A stretch of DNA of 64,000 nt from Oceanobacillus jordanicus (GTDB lineage: Bacteria; Bacillota; Bacilli; Bacillales; Amphibacillaceae), in assembly GCF_022095695.1 (NCBI RefSeq), contig NZ_JAIFZM010000014.1, positions 1 to 64,000 on the forward strand, given 5' to 3'. Of this stretch, positions 28,140-38,216 are shown one piece after another (position 1 is the first letter of the stretch; every line of letters starts with the position of its first letter). Below the pieces are notes generated by a model. The model did no database searches. It was given only the letters and a program-made list of their open reading frames with translations, and had not been told where the DNA came from. The translations under genes were made by a program, and so were the position numbers.

Positions 28140-31100
28140 ACAAAGTATTAGTCGCAAACAGAGGGGAAATCGCAATACGTGTCTTCCGAGCCTGTACGGA
28201 GTTAAATATTCGAACGGTTGCTATATATTCGAAAGAAGACACAAGTGCTTATCACCGTTTTAAAGCGGATGAAGCTTATCTGATTGGTGAAGGAAAAAAA
28301 CCAATTGATGCTTATTTAGATATTGAAGGTATTATTGACCTGGCAAAAGAGGTAGGGGTAGATGCCATACATCCGGGTTATGGATTTTTATCAGAAAATA
28401 TTAAGTTTGCAAAGCGCTGTGAAGAAGAAGGAATTATATTTATTGGTCCTACCAGCAAACATTTAGAAATGTTTGGAGATAAAGTGAGGGCACGTACACA
28501 GGCTATACAAGCCGGATTACCAGTAATTCCAGGTAGTGATGGCCCAGTAAATTCACTTGATGATGTGGAAGCTTTTGTAAAAGAACATGGTTATCCTATT
28601 ATCATTAAAGCCTCGCTAGGTGGTGGCGGACGTGGTATGCGGATTGTTCGTAATAATCAAGAATTACATGAAGCGTATGACAGAGCTAAGTCAGAAGCGA
28701 AGGCAGCATTTGGAAATGATGAAATCTATGTTGAGAAATTGATAGAAAACCCGAAACATATTGAAGTTCAAATAATTGGTGACCAACACGGTAATATTGT
28801 CCATCTTTATGAAAGAGATTGTTCTGTACAGCGGAGACATCAGAAAGTAGTAGAGGTAGCGCCAAGTACGTCCCTAACTGAAGAAATTAGACTGGAAATA
28901 TGCGAAGCTGCTGTTAAACTATCCAAAAATGTGGACTATGTTAATGCAGGAACAGTAGAATTTCTTGTTACTAACAACGCATATTACTTTATAGAGGTTA
29001 ATCCGCGAGTACAGGTAGAGCACACCATTACTGAATTAATAACTGGCTTCGATATTGTACAAACACAAATCAAAGTAGCTGAAGGAAAGAACTTACATGA
29101 ATCAGATATCGGGATCCCGGCTCAGGAAGAAATTAAGACAAACGGCTATGCAATTCAGTCGCGTGTAACAACAGAGGACCCACTGAATAATTTCATGCCA
29201 GATACTGGGAAAATTATGGCGTACAGAACTGGTGGAGGATTTGGCGTAAGACTCGACGCAGGGAATGGTTTCCAAGGGGCGGTTATATCGCCACATTATG
29301 ATTCGTTATTAGTTAAAGTCTCGACTTGGGCTCTAACTTTTGACCAAGCTGCACTCAAAATGGTCAGAAATTTGAAAGAATTTAGGATACGCGGAATAAA
29401 GACAAATATCCCATTTCTTGAAAATGTTATACAACATCCCAACTTTCTTTCTGGGGAGTACAATACTACCTTTATTGATGAAACACCTGGGCTGTTTGTA
29501 TTCCCTAAGCGTAAGGACCGTGGAACAAAGATGCTTAGCTATATTGGTCATACAACAGTCAACGGTATAGAAGGAATGCAGAAAAAAGAGAAACCAAACT
29601 TCTCTGAATTAGTAATACCTAAAGGATACAGTCAAGCATCTACTGGAAAAGGGACAAAGCAAATTTTAGATGAACAAGGACCAGAAGGACTTGCAAAATG
29701 GATGAAAGAGCAAAAAGAAGTATTGTTGACAGATACAACATTCCGAGATGCACATCAGTCCTTACTCGCTACAAGGGTGAGAACGAAGGATCTGTTGCAG
29801 ATTGCTGAACCAACTGCTGCATTACTTCCGAATTTATTTTCTGTGGAAATGTGGGGGGGAGCGACATTTGATGTTTCTTACCGATTTCTTAAAGAAGACC
29901 CATGGGATCGACTTTTAAAGCTGCGTGAGAAGATGCCTAATCTATTATTTCAAATGCTTCTTCGTGCAAGTAATGCAGTTGGGTACAAAAATTACCCCGA
30001 CAACCTTATAAATGAATTCGTAGCTAAAAGTGCTAACGCTGGTATTGATGTTTTTCGTGTCTTCGACAGCCTGAACTGGGTAGAAGGGATGAAGCCGGCT
30101 ATTGAAGCAGTGCGAGAGACAGATAAAATTGCCGAGGCGGCCATGTGTTATACAGGGAATATTCTTGATAAAGGCCGTTCGAAATATGACCTAACCTATT
30201 ATAAAAATCTGGCAAAAGAGCTTGAGAGCGCAGGTGCACATATACTCGGAATTAAAGATATGGCTGGTCTCCTAAAACCTGAAGCTGCTTATCAACTTAT
30301 TTCAACGTTGAAGGAAAGCGTCGACCTACCTATCCACCTTCATACACATGATACGAGTGGGAATGGAACATTTATGTATGCTAGGGCAATAGAAGCTGGG
30401 GTAGATGCAGTAGACGTGGCAGCAGGTTCAATGGCTGGATTGACATCGCAGCCGAGTGCTCAGTCTCTCTATCACGCATTGGAAGGGACGAGCAGACAGC
30501 CGAATTTGGATATCGAAGCATATGAATCATTGTCCCAGTATTGGGAAGGTATCAGAGATTTCTACCAGGATTTCGAAAGTGGAATGAAATCACCACATAC
30601 AGAAATTTATGAGCACGAAATGCCTGGAGGACAATATAGTAACTTAAAGCAACAGGCAAAGGCGGTTGGCTTGGAAGATCGTTGGAATGAAGTGAAAACG
30701 ATGTTTAGACAGGTAAATGATATGTTCGGAGATGTAGTGAAAGTGACACCTTCCTCAAAGGTAATTGGCGATATGGCATTATTTATGGTGCAGAACAATC
30801 TAACCGAAGAGGAAATATATGAACGTGGTGAATCCATTGATTTCCCTGAATCTGTTATCGAGTTTGCCAAAGGTGATATTGGGCAACCATACCAAGGCTT
30901 TCCTAAAAAATTGCAAGATATTATTTTAAAGGGTAGAAAAGCAATTGAAGTTCGTCCAGGCGAATTGCTTGAACCAGTTGACTTCTCAAAACTTAAAGAG
31001 GAGTTGTTTAATAAACTGGGAAGACAGGTTACCAGCTTTGATATGATTTCCTATGCGTTGTACCCGAAAGTATTTATGGATTATTATACTTTCTATGAAA

Positions 31101-31561
31101 AATACGGTAACATGTCTGTCCTCAATACGCCGACTTTCTTCTATGGTATGAATCTTGGAGAAGAAATCGAGGTAGAGATAGAGCAGGGGAAAACGTTAAT
31201 TGTCAAGTTAGTATCGATTTCAGAAGCGCAAGAAGATGGCACACGCGTTGTCTATTTTGAGTTAAACGGACAAGCAAGGGAAATTGTCGTCAAGGATGAA
31301 AACATTAAATCAAAATTAGCTGTAAAGCCAAAGACAGATAAAAGTAACGACAAACAATTAGGCGCCACAATGCCGGGAACAGTGATTGAAGCTATGGTGA
31401 GTAATGGAGATAAAGTGGAAAAAGGGGATCATCTCCTACTTACAGAGGCAATGAAGATGGAAACAACTGTTCAGGCTCCATTTGATGGAGTAGTCAAAAA
31501 AGTTTATGTTTCAAGTGGGGATCCAATTGCGGTAGATGATCTGTTAATAGAGTTTGAATAG
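28118..31561 (+). CDS. pycA: Pyruvate carboxylase
   Basis: An 1147-residue biotin enzyme making oxaloacetate from pyruvate and bicarbonate. Domains in order: biotin carboxylase (~5-455) with the ATP loop GGGGRGMR and EVNPRVQVEHTITE; carboxyltransferase TIM barrel (~530-800) with TDTTFRDAHQSLLATRVR and metal-binding HLHTHDTSG; allosteric region; biotin carrier domain with biotinyl lysine K1113 in EAMKMET. The start is inside the last codons of ftsW, with its GGAGGAGG box there, so translation is coupled. Ends at terminator 31572-31612. Confidence 0.96.
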   Translation: MAESNQINKVLVANRGEIAIRVFRACTELNIRTVAIYSKEDTSAYHRFKADEAYLIGEGKKPIDAYLDIEGIIDLAKEVGVDAIHPGYGFLSENIKFAKRCEEEGIIFIGPTSKHLEMFGDKVRARTQAIQAGLPVIPGSDGPVNSLDDVEAFVKEHGYPIIIKASLGGGGRGMRIVRNNQELHEAYDRAKSEAKAAFGNDEIYVEKLIENPKHIEVQIIGDQHGNIVHLYERDCSVQRRHQKVVEVAPSTSLTEEIRLEICEAAVKLSKNVDYVNAGTVEFLVTNNAYYFIEVNPRVQVEHTITELITGFDIVQTQIKVAEGKNLHESDIGIPAQEEIKTNGYAIQSRVTTEDPLNNFMPDTGKIMAYRTGGGFGVRLDAGNGFQGAVISPHYDSLLVKVSTWALTFDQAALKMVRNLKEFRIRGIKTNIPFLENVIQHPNFLSGEYNTTFIDETPGLFVFPKRKDRGTKMLSYIGHTTVNGIEGMQKKEKPNFSELVIPKGYSQASTGKGTKQILDEQGPEGLAKWMKEQKEVLLTDTTFRDAHQSLLATRVRTKDLLQIAEPTAALLPNLFSVEMWGGATFDVSYRFLKEDPWDRLLKLREKMPNLLFQMLLRASNAVGYKNYPDNLINEFVAKSANAGIDVFRVFDSLNWVEGMKPAIEAVRETDKIAEAAMCYTGNILDKGRSKYDLTYYKNLAKELESAGAHILGIKDMAGLLKPEAAYQLISTLKESVDLPIHLHTHDTSGNGTFMYARAIEAGVDAVDVAAGSMAGLTSQPSAQSLYHALEGTSRQPNLDIEAYESLSQYWEGIRDFYQDFESGMKSPHTEIYEHEMPGGQYSNLKQQAKAVGLEDRWNEVKTMFRQVNDMFGDVVKVTPSSKVIGDMALFMVQNNLTEEEIYERGESIDFPESVIEFAKGDIGQPYQGFPKKLQDIILKGRKAIEVRPGELLEPVDFSKLKEELFNKLGRQVTSFDMISYALYPKVFMDYYTFYEKYGNMSVLNTPTFFYGMNLGEEIEVEIEQGKTLIVKLVSISEAQEDGTRVVYFELNGQAREIVVKDENIKSKLAVKPKTDKSNDKQLGATMPGTVIEAMVSNGDKVEKGDHLLLTEAMKMETTVQAPFDGVVKKVYVSSGDPIAVDDLLIEFE

Positions 31562-31571
31562 ATATGCATAT

Positions 31572-31614
31572 AAAAGTGCGGCAAAGATCCGATTGGATTC
31601 TGCCGCACTTTTTA
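31572..31614. terminator. Bidirectional terminator between pycA and ctaA
   Basis: Perfect 12-bp stem, arms 31572-31583 and 31601-31612 (AAAAGTGCGGCA/TGCCGCACTTTT), between convergent genes. Confidence 0.9.
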
Positions 31615-32559
31615 CATGGTTTTCTTTGTGGAAGTATTGGCTTGTTCTTTTTCATACTTTGCACTTCTAGTTGCTTGTAGTACAAAATAACTTATCATTC
31701 CGAAGAAACACGATATGATGAGTGCGTGGAGAAGTGCAATTCCTAAATTTAATACAGTAAAAATTATCATAGCGCCAGTAAACACTTGTAAGGAAATAAG
31801 TGAAAAGGCGGCGATCCATCCCCAGAACATCACCTTTTTATCCCTGTAGTGACGAATCATGCGAATGGTGAGCGTTAAGGTCCAAAGGAATAATAAACCC
31901 GCGGCAAGTCGATGGCCCATTTGAATCCATTGCTCTGTACTGTATAAATTAAAAGCAAATGGTGAAGCATTTGTACAGAAGGGCCAACTCCCGCAGACCA
32001 AGTTTGCTTCCGTATGGCGAACGAGTGCACCTGTATAAACAACACAGATAGTGTACACAGTGAGTAGGTAAAATTCAATACGGTGCTTCTTTTTAATAAA
32101 TAATGACCTAGCATCAAATTTCTTATCAATTTCAAAGATGAGAAGCGTCAAAAGGAATACAGAAGCGAATGAGACAAGTGAAATTCCGAAATGGGCAGCC
32201 AAAGCAAAGTCAGACTGGCCCCACATAACTGCAGCGGCACCGATCAACGCTTGTAAAATAAGGAAAAAAACAGACATAGCAGACAGAAACTTTACTTCTC
32301 TTATGTTCCCTAAATGTTTCCATGAGAGCACAGCTAACAACACGACAGCGATCCCAACAATTCCTGATACCATTCTATGGCTTAATTCAATGACGAGTTC
32401 AAAGGAAATGTTGGTGGGAATAAATTGACCCTCACATAAAGGCCAGCTCTTTCCGCATCCATCACCAGAATCTGTTTTCGTTACAAGTGCACCACCTAGA
32501 AGGATAAGCAGCATTCCAATCGTAGCTATAAGGGATAAGCTTTTTAATGTTTTAATCAT
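31612..32559 (-). CDS. ctaA: Heme A synthase CtaA
   Basis: A 315-residue, eight-segment membrane enzyme that oxidises heme O to heme A. The first extracellular loop has TDSGDGCGKSWPLCEG with the conserved cysteine pair, followed by a helix-2 histidine (ELSHRMVSG); the second half repeats this as LVCGSWPFC and MGHRLAAG. It uses heme O from CtaB, encoded divergently. Slightly longer than B. subtilis CtaA (306). Regulated by ResDE in B. subtilis; I could not identify a clear ResD box. Confidence 0.93.
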   Translation of the reverse strand: MIKTLKSLSLIATIGMLLILLGGALVTKTDSGDGCGKSWPLCEGQFIPTNISFELVIELSHRMVSGIVGIAVVLLAVLSWKHLGNIREVKFLSAMSVFFLILQALIGAAAVMWGQSDFALAAHFGISLVSFASVFLLTLLIFEIDKKFDARSLFIKKKHRIEFYLLTVYTICVVYTGALVRHTEANLVCGSWPFCTNASPFAFNLYSTEQWIQMGHRLAAGLLFLWTLTLTIRMIRHYRDKKVMFWGWIAAFSLISLQVFTGAMIIFTVLNLGIALLHALIISCFFGMISYFVLQATRSAKYEKEQANTSTKKTM

Positions 32560-33056
32560 CTTTCAACCCCACTTCATTATGGAAAATAGTTATAGTTTTG
32601 TTATATATGTAGAAAATTGTTCCTGAATTCAATCCGACATAATGACTATAGGAGTAAAAAGGTAAAAAGGTGCCGGACACAATAGCTATCGTACCATGAA
32701 TAGACTGTTTTTTCACTTAGGATTAATAAAAAACCTTGCATTGTTGTTCGTTGTTTGCTAGAAATAAACTAGATGATTTTCTTACATATACATAGTTTAA
32801 CGTGATAAACAGCTAATAGGTAGCCAACTTCACAATGATTTGAAAAGGTAATCTTTTGAAAGCCTTCTCACAAGTTTCATAAAATTGTCACATAAATTAT
32901 ACCCTGTTAACTGTAAAATAATGTTGAAGTTATTAGATTGTTATACCATTCCATGATACAATAAAAATAATGGTCTATTACAATTTAAGAACTCTGATAG
33001 AAAGAGTGAATGGCTATAAAGTGCCATCTAACTGGAATATGAAGGGGGGAGACAAA
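32560..33056. other. Divergent ctaA-ctaB intergenic region
   Basis: About 500 bases without a convincing gene. An extended -10 (TGATACAAT, 32954-32962) is a candidate ctaB promoter about 95 bases before its start. Upstream at 32870-32900 are TCACAAG and GTCACAT motifs that could belong to regulators such as ResD, but I cannot assign them. Confidence 0.4.
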
Positions 33057-33998
33057 ATGGATAAAATAGAGACAACATCTTCACCAGAAGTAGCCACATT
33101 AAGTGTATCTAATAAAAAAAGCCATGTTACATTTGCTGATGTAAAGGCACTAGTTAAAGTAGGAATTGTTAATTCAAACTTAATCACTGTATTCACTGGG
33201 TTTTGGTTAGCCCTTTATTTTACAAACACCCCTTTTATGGCAAAATGGGATGTTTTCCTACTAACGATAATTGGAAGCACACTTGTAATTGCCGGTGGTT
33301 GCATACTAAATAACTGGTATGATGTAGATATTGACCCCAAAATGGCTCGTACAAAAACGAGACCTACCGTAACCGGAAACATATCTTTAAATATAGCATT
33401 AGCACTAGGAATAATATTCTCAGTTGTAGGATTTAGTTTGTTAATGTTCACCACACTAGAGGCAGTCTTATTTGCCTTCATGGGTTGGTTTACGTATGTA
33501 GTGTTATATACAATATGGTCAAAAAGAAGGTACACACTAAACACTGCTATTGGCAGCTTCTCAGGAGCCGCACCGCCGTTAATTGGTTGGGCAGCAGTAG
33601 ATCCAAGTTTCCATGTCGTGCCATTTGGCTTTTTCATTATCATGTTTATTTGGCAAACACCACACTTTCTTGCATTAGCTATGAAAAAATGCAAAGAATA
33701 CAAAGAAGCCGGTATTCCGATGTTACCGGTCGTAAGAGGTTTTGAGATCACTAAACGGCAAATTGCAATTTATATTGCCTGCTTATTACCACTCCCTTTT
33801 TACTTGGCTGAATTAGGAACTGTATTTATTGTAGTAGCTACCATTCTAAATATTGGTTGGCTTGTGCTCGCAATAAGAGGTTTCTTTATGAAGAATGATC
33901 TTAAATGGGCAAATATGATATTTATTTATTCGTTAAATTATTTGACAATTCTATGCCTTGTTATGGTATTGGTAACCATTGATTCACCGTTTAGTTAG
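33057..33998 (+). CDS. ctaB: Protoheme IX farnesyltransferase (heme O synthase) CtaB
   Basis: A 313-residue UbiA-family prenyltransferase with about nine membrane segments that adds the farnesyl group to heme B. The polyprenyl-diphosphate motif NNWYDVDIDPKMARTKTRP lies near 85-103, and the second aspartate region follows around residue 205 (KKCKEYKEAGIPMLP). The start is ATG 33057 behind a run of G's; 29 upstream codons are rejected. First gene of the ctaB-to-F cluster. Confidence 0.93.
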   Translation: MDKIETTSSPEVATLSVSNKKSHVTFADVKALVKVGIVNSNLITVFTGFWLALYFTNTPFMAKWDVFLLTIIGSTLVIAGGCILNNWYDVDIDPKMARTKTRPTVTGNISLNIALALGIIFSVVGFSLLMFTTLEAVLFAFMGWFTYVVLYTIWSKRRYTLNTAIGSFSGAAPPLIGWAAVDPSFHVVPFGFFIIMFIWQTPHFLALAMKKCKEYKEAGIPMLPVVRGFEITKRQIAIYIACLLPLPFYLAELGTVFIVVATILNIGWLVLAIRGFFMKNDLKWANMIFIYSLNYLTILCLVMVLVTIDSPFS

Positions 33999-34060
33999 TT
34001 ATTGTCCTTTATAATAAACATATATAAGGAAACAACAAGAGGAAAGAGAGGTATAAATAA

Positions 34061-35113
34061 ATGATAGGTTGGATGGGAAAAAGAAAACCTTTATTTCTTT
34101 TCGGTATGCTGGCATTGCTTCTTGCTGGCTGCGGGAAAGAGAATCTAACGGCTTTCGAACCAAAAGGGTATGGCGCTGAGTCATCCATGAATCTAATTAT
34201 TCTTTCGATAATTATCATGGCGTTTGTTTTAGCTATTGTATTACTCGTTTATGTCATTACATTGGTTCGCTTTCGTAAAAAGAAGGGGCAGGAGAATTTC
34301 ATTCCAAAACAGGTTGAAGGAAATAAAACACTGGAAACTGTTTGGACAGTAATTCCAATTATTCTAGTGCTAATCTTAGCCGTGCCCACAGTAGTGGCAA
34401 CTTTTGACCTAGCTGATAAATCAGAGGCACAAGATGGCATCAATGTAGAAGTAACCGGGAACCAATACTGGTGGCACTTTAATTATCAAGGTGATGAAGT
34501 GCAAACAAGCCAGGATTTATACATTCCTACTGGCGAAAGAGTTTATTTAAACATGAAATCTTCAGATGTTATTCATTCATTCTGGGTTCCAAGTATATCT
34601 GGAAAAATGGATGTTAACCCTGAGAACGTAAACACAATGTATCTTGAAGCACATGAAGAAGGCGTTTATTGGGGGAAATGTGCTGAACTATGCGGCCCTT
34701 CTCACTCACTTATGGACTTCAAAGTAATAGCAGTTAGTCCAGAGGAATACGATCAGTGGATTTCTGACATGCAAAGTGTTGATCCTGAGGCTAATCCAGA
34801 AGATGCAGTAGCTCAAGATGGAAAAGCATTATTTGAAGAGAAAAGCTGTGTGGCTTGCCATGCTATTGGATCTTCTCCAAATGCAACTGGACCAAACCTT
34901 ACAAACTTCGGTGACCGTACCAAAATTGCAGGGTACCTTGAGCCAACAGAAGAAAATCTAGTTAAATGGATAACGGACCCTGAGTCAGTTAAACCAGGGA
35001 ATAAGATGACTGGTAACTATCCTGACGTTTCAGAGGAAGAAGCAGAGCAAATTGCTGCTTATTTACTGCAGTTAAGTCCTTCTGATATCACCACTGAAAG
35101 CGCAGGAAACTAG
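34061..35113 (+). CDS. ctaC: Cytochrome caa3 oxidase subunit II with fused cytochrome c
   Basis: A 350-residue lipoprotein subunit. Signal with lipobox LLAGC (C24), two membrane helices (~45-70 and ~95-115), then the CuA domain with binding site WGKCAELCGPSHSLM, and a C-terminal cytochrome c domain with heme motif CVACH and likely axial methionine in GNKMTGNYP. The covalent cytochrome c domain defines a caa3 rather than aa3 enzyme. It accepts electrons outside and passes them to CtaD. Follows ctaB by 62 bases. Confidence 0.95.
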   Translation: MIGWMGKRKPLFLFGMLALLLAGCGKENLTAFEPKGYGAESSMNLIILSIIIMAFVLAIVLLVYVITLVRFRKKKGQENFIPKQVEGNKTLETVWTVIPIILVLILAVPTVVATFDLADKSEAQDGINVEVTGNQYWWHFNYQGDEVQTSQDLYIPTGERVYLNMKSSDVIHSFWVPSISGKMDVNPENVNTMYLEAHEEGVYWGKCAELCGPSHSLMDFKVIAVSPEEYDQWISDMQSVDPEANPEDAVAQDGKALFEEKSCVACHAIGSSPNATGPNLTNFGDRTKIAGYLEPTEENLVKWITDPESVKPGNKMTGNYPDVSEEEAEQIAAYLLQLSPSDITTESAGN

Positions 35114-35164
35114 AAGAATACAGAACAAATACGGGATGGAAGATGTAAAAGGGAGGTTTATAAT

Positions 35165-37018
35165 TTGAGTATTGCAGCTGCTCAGAATAAAGGATTTCTT
35201 GCTGCCGTGTGGGATTACCTAACAACAGTTGACCATAAGAAAATAGCAAAGTTATATCTATTTGCTGGTGGTTTCTTTTTCCTGCTAGGCGGACTTGAAG
35301 CTTTGTTTATACGTATACAATTAATAAGCCCGGAAAATGATTTCCTTACTGCTGGCTTGTATAATGAAATGATTACAATGCATGGAACAACAATGATATT
35401 TCTTGCTGCCATGCCATTGTTACTAGGTTTAATGAATGCCATCATGCCTTTGCAAATTGGGGCACGTGATGTAGCATTTCCGTTTTTAAACTCATTGGGA
35501 TTTTGGTTATTCTTATTTGGTGGAGTCTTGCTTAACTGCAGTTGGTTTTTAGGCGGAGCTCCTGATGCAGGTTGGACTTCGTATGCACCATTATCGATTC
35601 AATCACCTGGACATGGTGTTGATTTTTACATAATGGGACTGCAGATTTCCGGTGCTGGAACCTTAATAGGTGGTATTAACTTCCTTGTTACGATTGTAAC
35701 GATGAGAGCACCAGGAATGACATATATGCGTATGCCGTTATTTTCATGGACTACGTTTGTGACAAGTGTATTAATCTTGTTTGCTTTCCCAGCATTAACA
35801 GTAGGGTTATTCCTACTAATGTTTGACCGAATGTTTGGTGCGGCTTTCTTCGATGTTACGCTAGGAGGAAACGCAGTCATTTGGCAGCATCTATTTTGGA
35901 TTTTTGGACACCCTGAAGTATATATCCTGATTTTGCCTGCATTTGGTATCTTCAGTGATATAATCTCAACTTTTTCAAAAAAGCGGTTGTTCGGTTATAC
36001 GGCAATGGTATTTGCTACCATCCTAATCGCATTTTTAGGATTTATGGTATGGGCCCACCACATGTTTACAGTTGGGCTTGGTCCTGTTGCTAACGCTATT
36101 TTCGCAATTGCTACAATGGCGATTGCAGTACCAACAGGTATAAAAATCTTTAACTGGCTAGGCACAATGTGGGGAGGAAGCATTACTATTAATTCGGCAA
36201 TGCTTTGGACACTTGCATTCATTCCATCCTTTACTATTGGTGGTATGACGGGTGTAATGCTTGCATCTGCAGTAGCTGACTACCAGTACCATGATACTTA
36301 TTTCGTGGTAGCTCACTTTCATTATGTAATTGTTGGTGGGGTAGTATTTGGAATCCTTGCTGGGTTGCACTACTGGTGGCCAAAAATCTTTGGTAAGATA
36401 TTAAATGAAACATTAGGTAAATTATCTTTTTGGCTGTTCTTTATCGGTTTCCATTTAACGTTCTTTATTCAGCATTTTCTAGGACTAATGGGTATGCCTC
36501 GTCGTTATTGGGTATTCCTAAAAGACCAAGGACTGGATACAGGAAACCTTGTAAGTACCATTGGTGCTTTTCTAATGGGTGTCGGTGGATTGATTTTTGT
36601 CATTAACATTATTTATACAAGTGTGAAGGGCGAAAAAGCACCTGCCGATCCTTGGGATGGTCGTTCGTTGGAGTGGGCAATTCCATCTCCACCACCATTC
36701 TACAATTTCAAACAGACTCCACTTATTCGTGGGCTAGATCCATTATGGATTGAAAAAACGGAAGGTAAGGGTAAAATAACCCCAGCAGAACCTCTTGGCG
36801 ATATTCATATGCCGGATGCTTCTATCTTACCGTTTATAATGTCATTTGGATTTTTCATAGCAGGATTCGGTTTTATCTATCAGGTTGACCATAAAGGGTG
36901 GTTGGCAGCAATATTCGTTGGAATGGGAACAGCATTAATTTGTATGCTAATTAGATCTCTGAAAGATTACCATGGCTTCCATATCCACAAAGAAGAACTC
37001 GAAAGGGAGGCTGACTGA
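35165..37018 (+). CDS. ctaD: Cytochrome caa3 oxidase subunit I
   Basis: A 617-residue, about 14-segment catalytic subunit. Heme a ligand in TMHGTTMIF; CuB site with GHPEVYILILPAFG (His-Glu-Val-Tyr, the His-Tyr cross-link) and WAHHMFTVG; heme a3 and a ligands in HDTYFVVAHFHYV. It reduces oxygen to water and pumps protons. The start is TTG behind GGGAGG. The C-terminus carries extra membrane segments (~555-600), as usual for Bacillus CtaD. It ends one base before the ctaE start codon. Confidence 0.95.
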   Translation: MSIAAAQNKGFLAAVWDYLTTVDHKKIAKLYLFAGGFFFLLGGLEALFIRIQLISPENDFLTAGLYNEMITMHGTTMIFLAAMPLLLGLMNAIMPLQIGARDVAFPFLNSLGFWLFLFGGVLLNCSWFLGGAPDAGWTSYAPLSIQSPGHGVDFYIMGLQISGAGTLIGGINFLVTIVTMRAPGMTYMRMPLFSWTTFVTSVLILFAFPALTVGLFLLMFDRMFGAAFFDVTLGGNAVIWQHLFWIFGHPEVYILILPAFGIFSDIISTFSKKRLFGYTAMVFATILIAFLGFMVWAHHMFTVGLGPVANAIFAIATMAIAVPTGIKIFNWLGTMWGGSITINSAMLWTLAFIPSFTIGGMTGVMLASAVADYQYHDTYFVVAHFHYVIVGGVVFGILAGLHYWWPKIFGKILNETLGKLSFWLFFIGFHLTFFIQHFLGLMGMPRRYWVFLKDQGLDTGNLVSTIGAFLMGVGGLIFVINIIYTSVKGEKAPADPWDGRSLEWAIPSPPPFYNFKQTPLIRGLDPLWIEKTEGKGKITPAEPLGDIHMPDASILPFIMSFGFFIAGFGFIYQVDHKGWLAAIFVGMGTALICMLIRSLKDYHGFHIHKEELEREAD

Positions 37019-37019
37019 T

Positions 37020-37643
37020 ATGAGTCATGATCATTCCTTAAATCCAGAAACAATGCCACAGGAACCTGAAAAGGCTACACTGGAAGGTAAGAACAAATTT
37101 TTGGGGTTATGGTTTTTCCTAGGCGGAGAAACTGTCCTATTTGCTAGCTTATTTGGTACGTATCTTGCCCTAAGAAATTCTACAGCTGGTGGGCCTGCAA
37201 CGACGGATTTATTTGGTCTAGAACTTGTCTTCGTTATGACGATGTTGTTACTGACAAGTTCTTTGACAAGTGTTTATGCGATGTACCAGATGAAAAATAA
37301 CAATTTCAAAAAAATGCAACTATGGTTGGGGATCACTGCCCTTTTAGGTATGGCCTTCCTTGCTTGCGAACTATATGAATTTTATCATTACATTCACGAA
37401 TATGAATTTACTTTCCGTTCCTCAGCGTTTGGATCTGCTTTTTATACGTTAGTTGGTTTCCATGGAGGCCACGTAGTTTTCGGTCTTAGCTGGCTAATTG
37501 TATTAATGGTCCGAAATGCAAAAAGAGGACTAAATTTATACAACGCACCAAAGTATTATACCTTTAGTTTATACTGGCACTTTATTGATGTCGTTTGGGT
37601 ATTTATTTTTACTGTTGTATACTTAATGGGAAAGGTGGGTTAA
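37020..37643 (+). CDS. ctaE: Cytochrome caa3 oxidase subunit III
   Basis: A 207-residue, five-segment subunit with the conserved LGLWFFLGGETVLFASLF start, FHGGHVVFGLSW and C-terminal YWHFIDVVWVFIFTVVYL. Length equals B. subtilis CtaE. The ATG at 37020 lies one base after the ctaD stop, with its GGGAGG box inside ctaD; a longer frame starting inside ctaD is rejected. Confidence 0.94.
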   Translation: MSHDHSLNPETMPQEPEKATLEGKNKFLGLWFFLGGETVLFASLFGTYLALRNSTAGGPATTDLFGLELVFVMTMLLLTSSLTSVYAMYQMKNNNFKKMQLWLGITALLGMAFLACELYEFYHYIHEYEFTFRSSAFGSAFYTLVGFHGGHVVFGLSWLIVLMVRNAKRGLNLYNAPKYYTFSLYWHFIDVVWVFIFTVVYLMGKVG

Positions 37644-37646
37644 CCA

Positions 37647-37970
37647 ATGGCTGACAACATCGATACCAATAAGGTTAATTCTTTTCGCAAACAAAAGAGT
37701 AAGGATGAAATGAAAAAACAGCTTATCTCCTTTGCGCTGATGATTGGTTTTACAATCATAGCGTTTGGAATCGTAGCTACGGATGCAATCGACAAAATGT
37801 TCGTTGTTCCCTTGCTACTTATCCTAGCTGTCGTACAGGTTGCATTTCAGTTTTATTACTTTATGCATATGAAGGACAAAGGACATGAGTTACCTTCCAT
37901 GATGATTTACGGTGGTATATTTGCTGCTTTATTAACCATTGCGGCACTTAGTGTTATCGTATGGTGGTAG
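37647..37970 (+). CDS. ctaF: Cytochrome caa3 oxidase subunit IV
   Basis: A 107-residue subunit with three hydrophobic segments and the family core FYYFMHMKDKGHE near 72-84. It begins three bases after ctaE and is followed by the operon terminator. B. subtilis CtaF has 110 residues. Confidence 0.9.
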   Translation: MADNIDTNKVNSFRKQKSKDEMKKQLISFALMIGFTIIAFGIVATDAIDKMFVVPLLLILAVVQVAFQFYYFMHMKDKGHELPSMMIYGGIFAALLTIAALSVIVWW

Positions 37971-37999
37971 GCTATAATTTTACAGCGGATGAATATTTA

Positions 38000-38030
38000 A
38001 AGGCTGGGAGAAATCCCAGCCTTTTCTTTT
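38000..38030 (+). terminator. Terminator of the cta operon
   Basis: Arms 38000-38009 and 38014-38023 (AAGGCTGGGA/TCCCAGCCTT) with tetraloop, then T-rich. Confidence 0.85.
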
Positions 38031-38216
38031 AGCTTATAATGTACCACAAGATCTACCTCACTAGAATACGGGGTTAATTAATAAGACCTCTGTTTTGTAT
38101 AACGTGGTGGATTTATAAAGGCTTTCGTTTTAAAATCGTCACATTATAAGCGTGTATCTTACTAGATAATACGTTATAATGATAGGGATAAACTTAACTT
38201 TATGGAGTGGGTAAAG

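Noticed and set aside
32660-32700. GGTGCCGGACAC-like motif between ctaA and ctaB as a repeat or operator
   Set aside because: I found no second copy in the window and no clear symmetry beyond a few bases.
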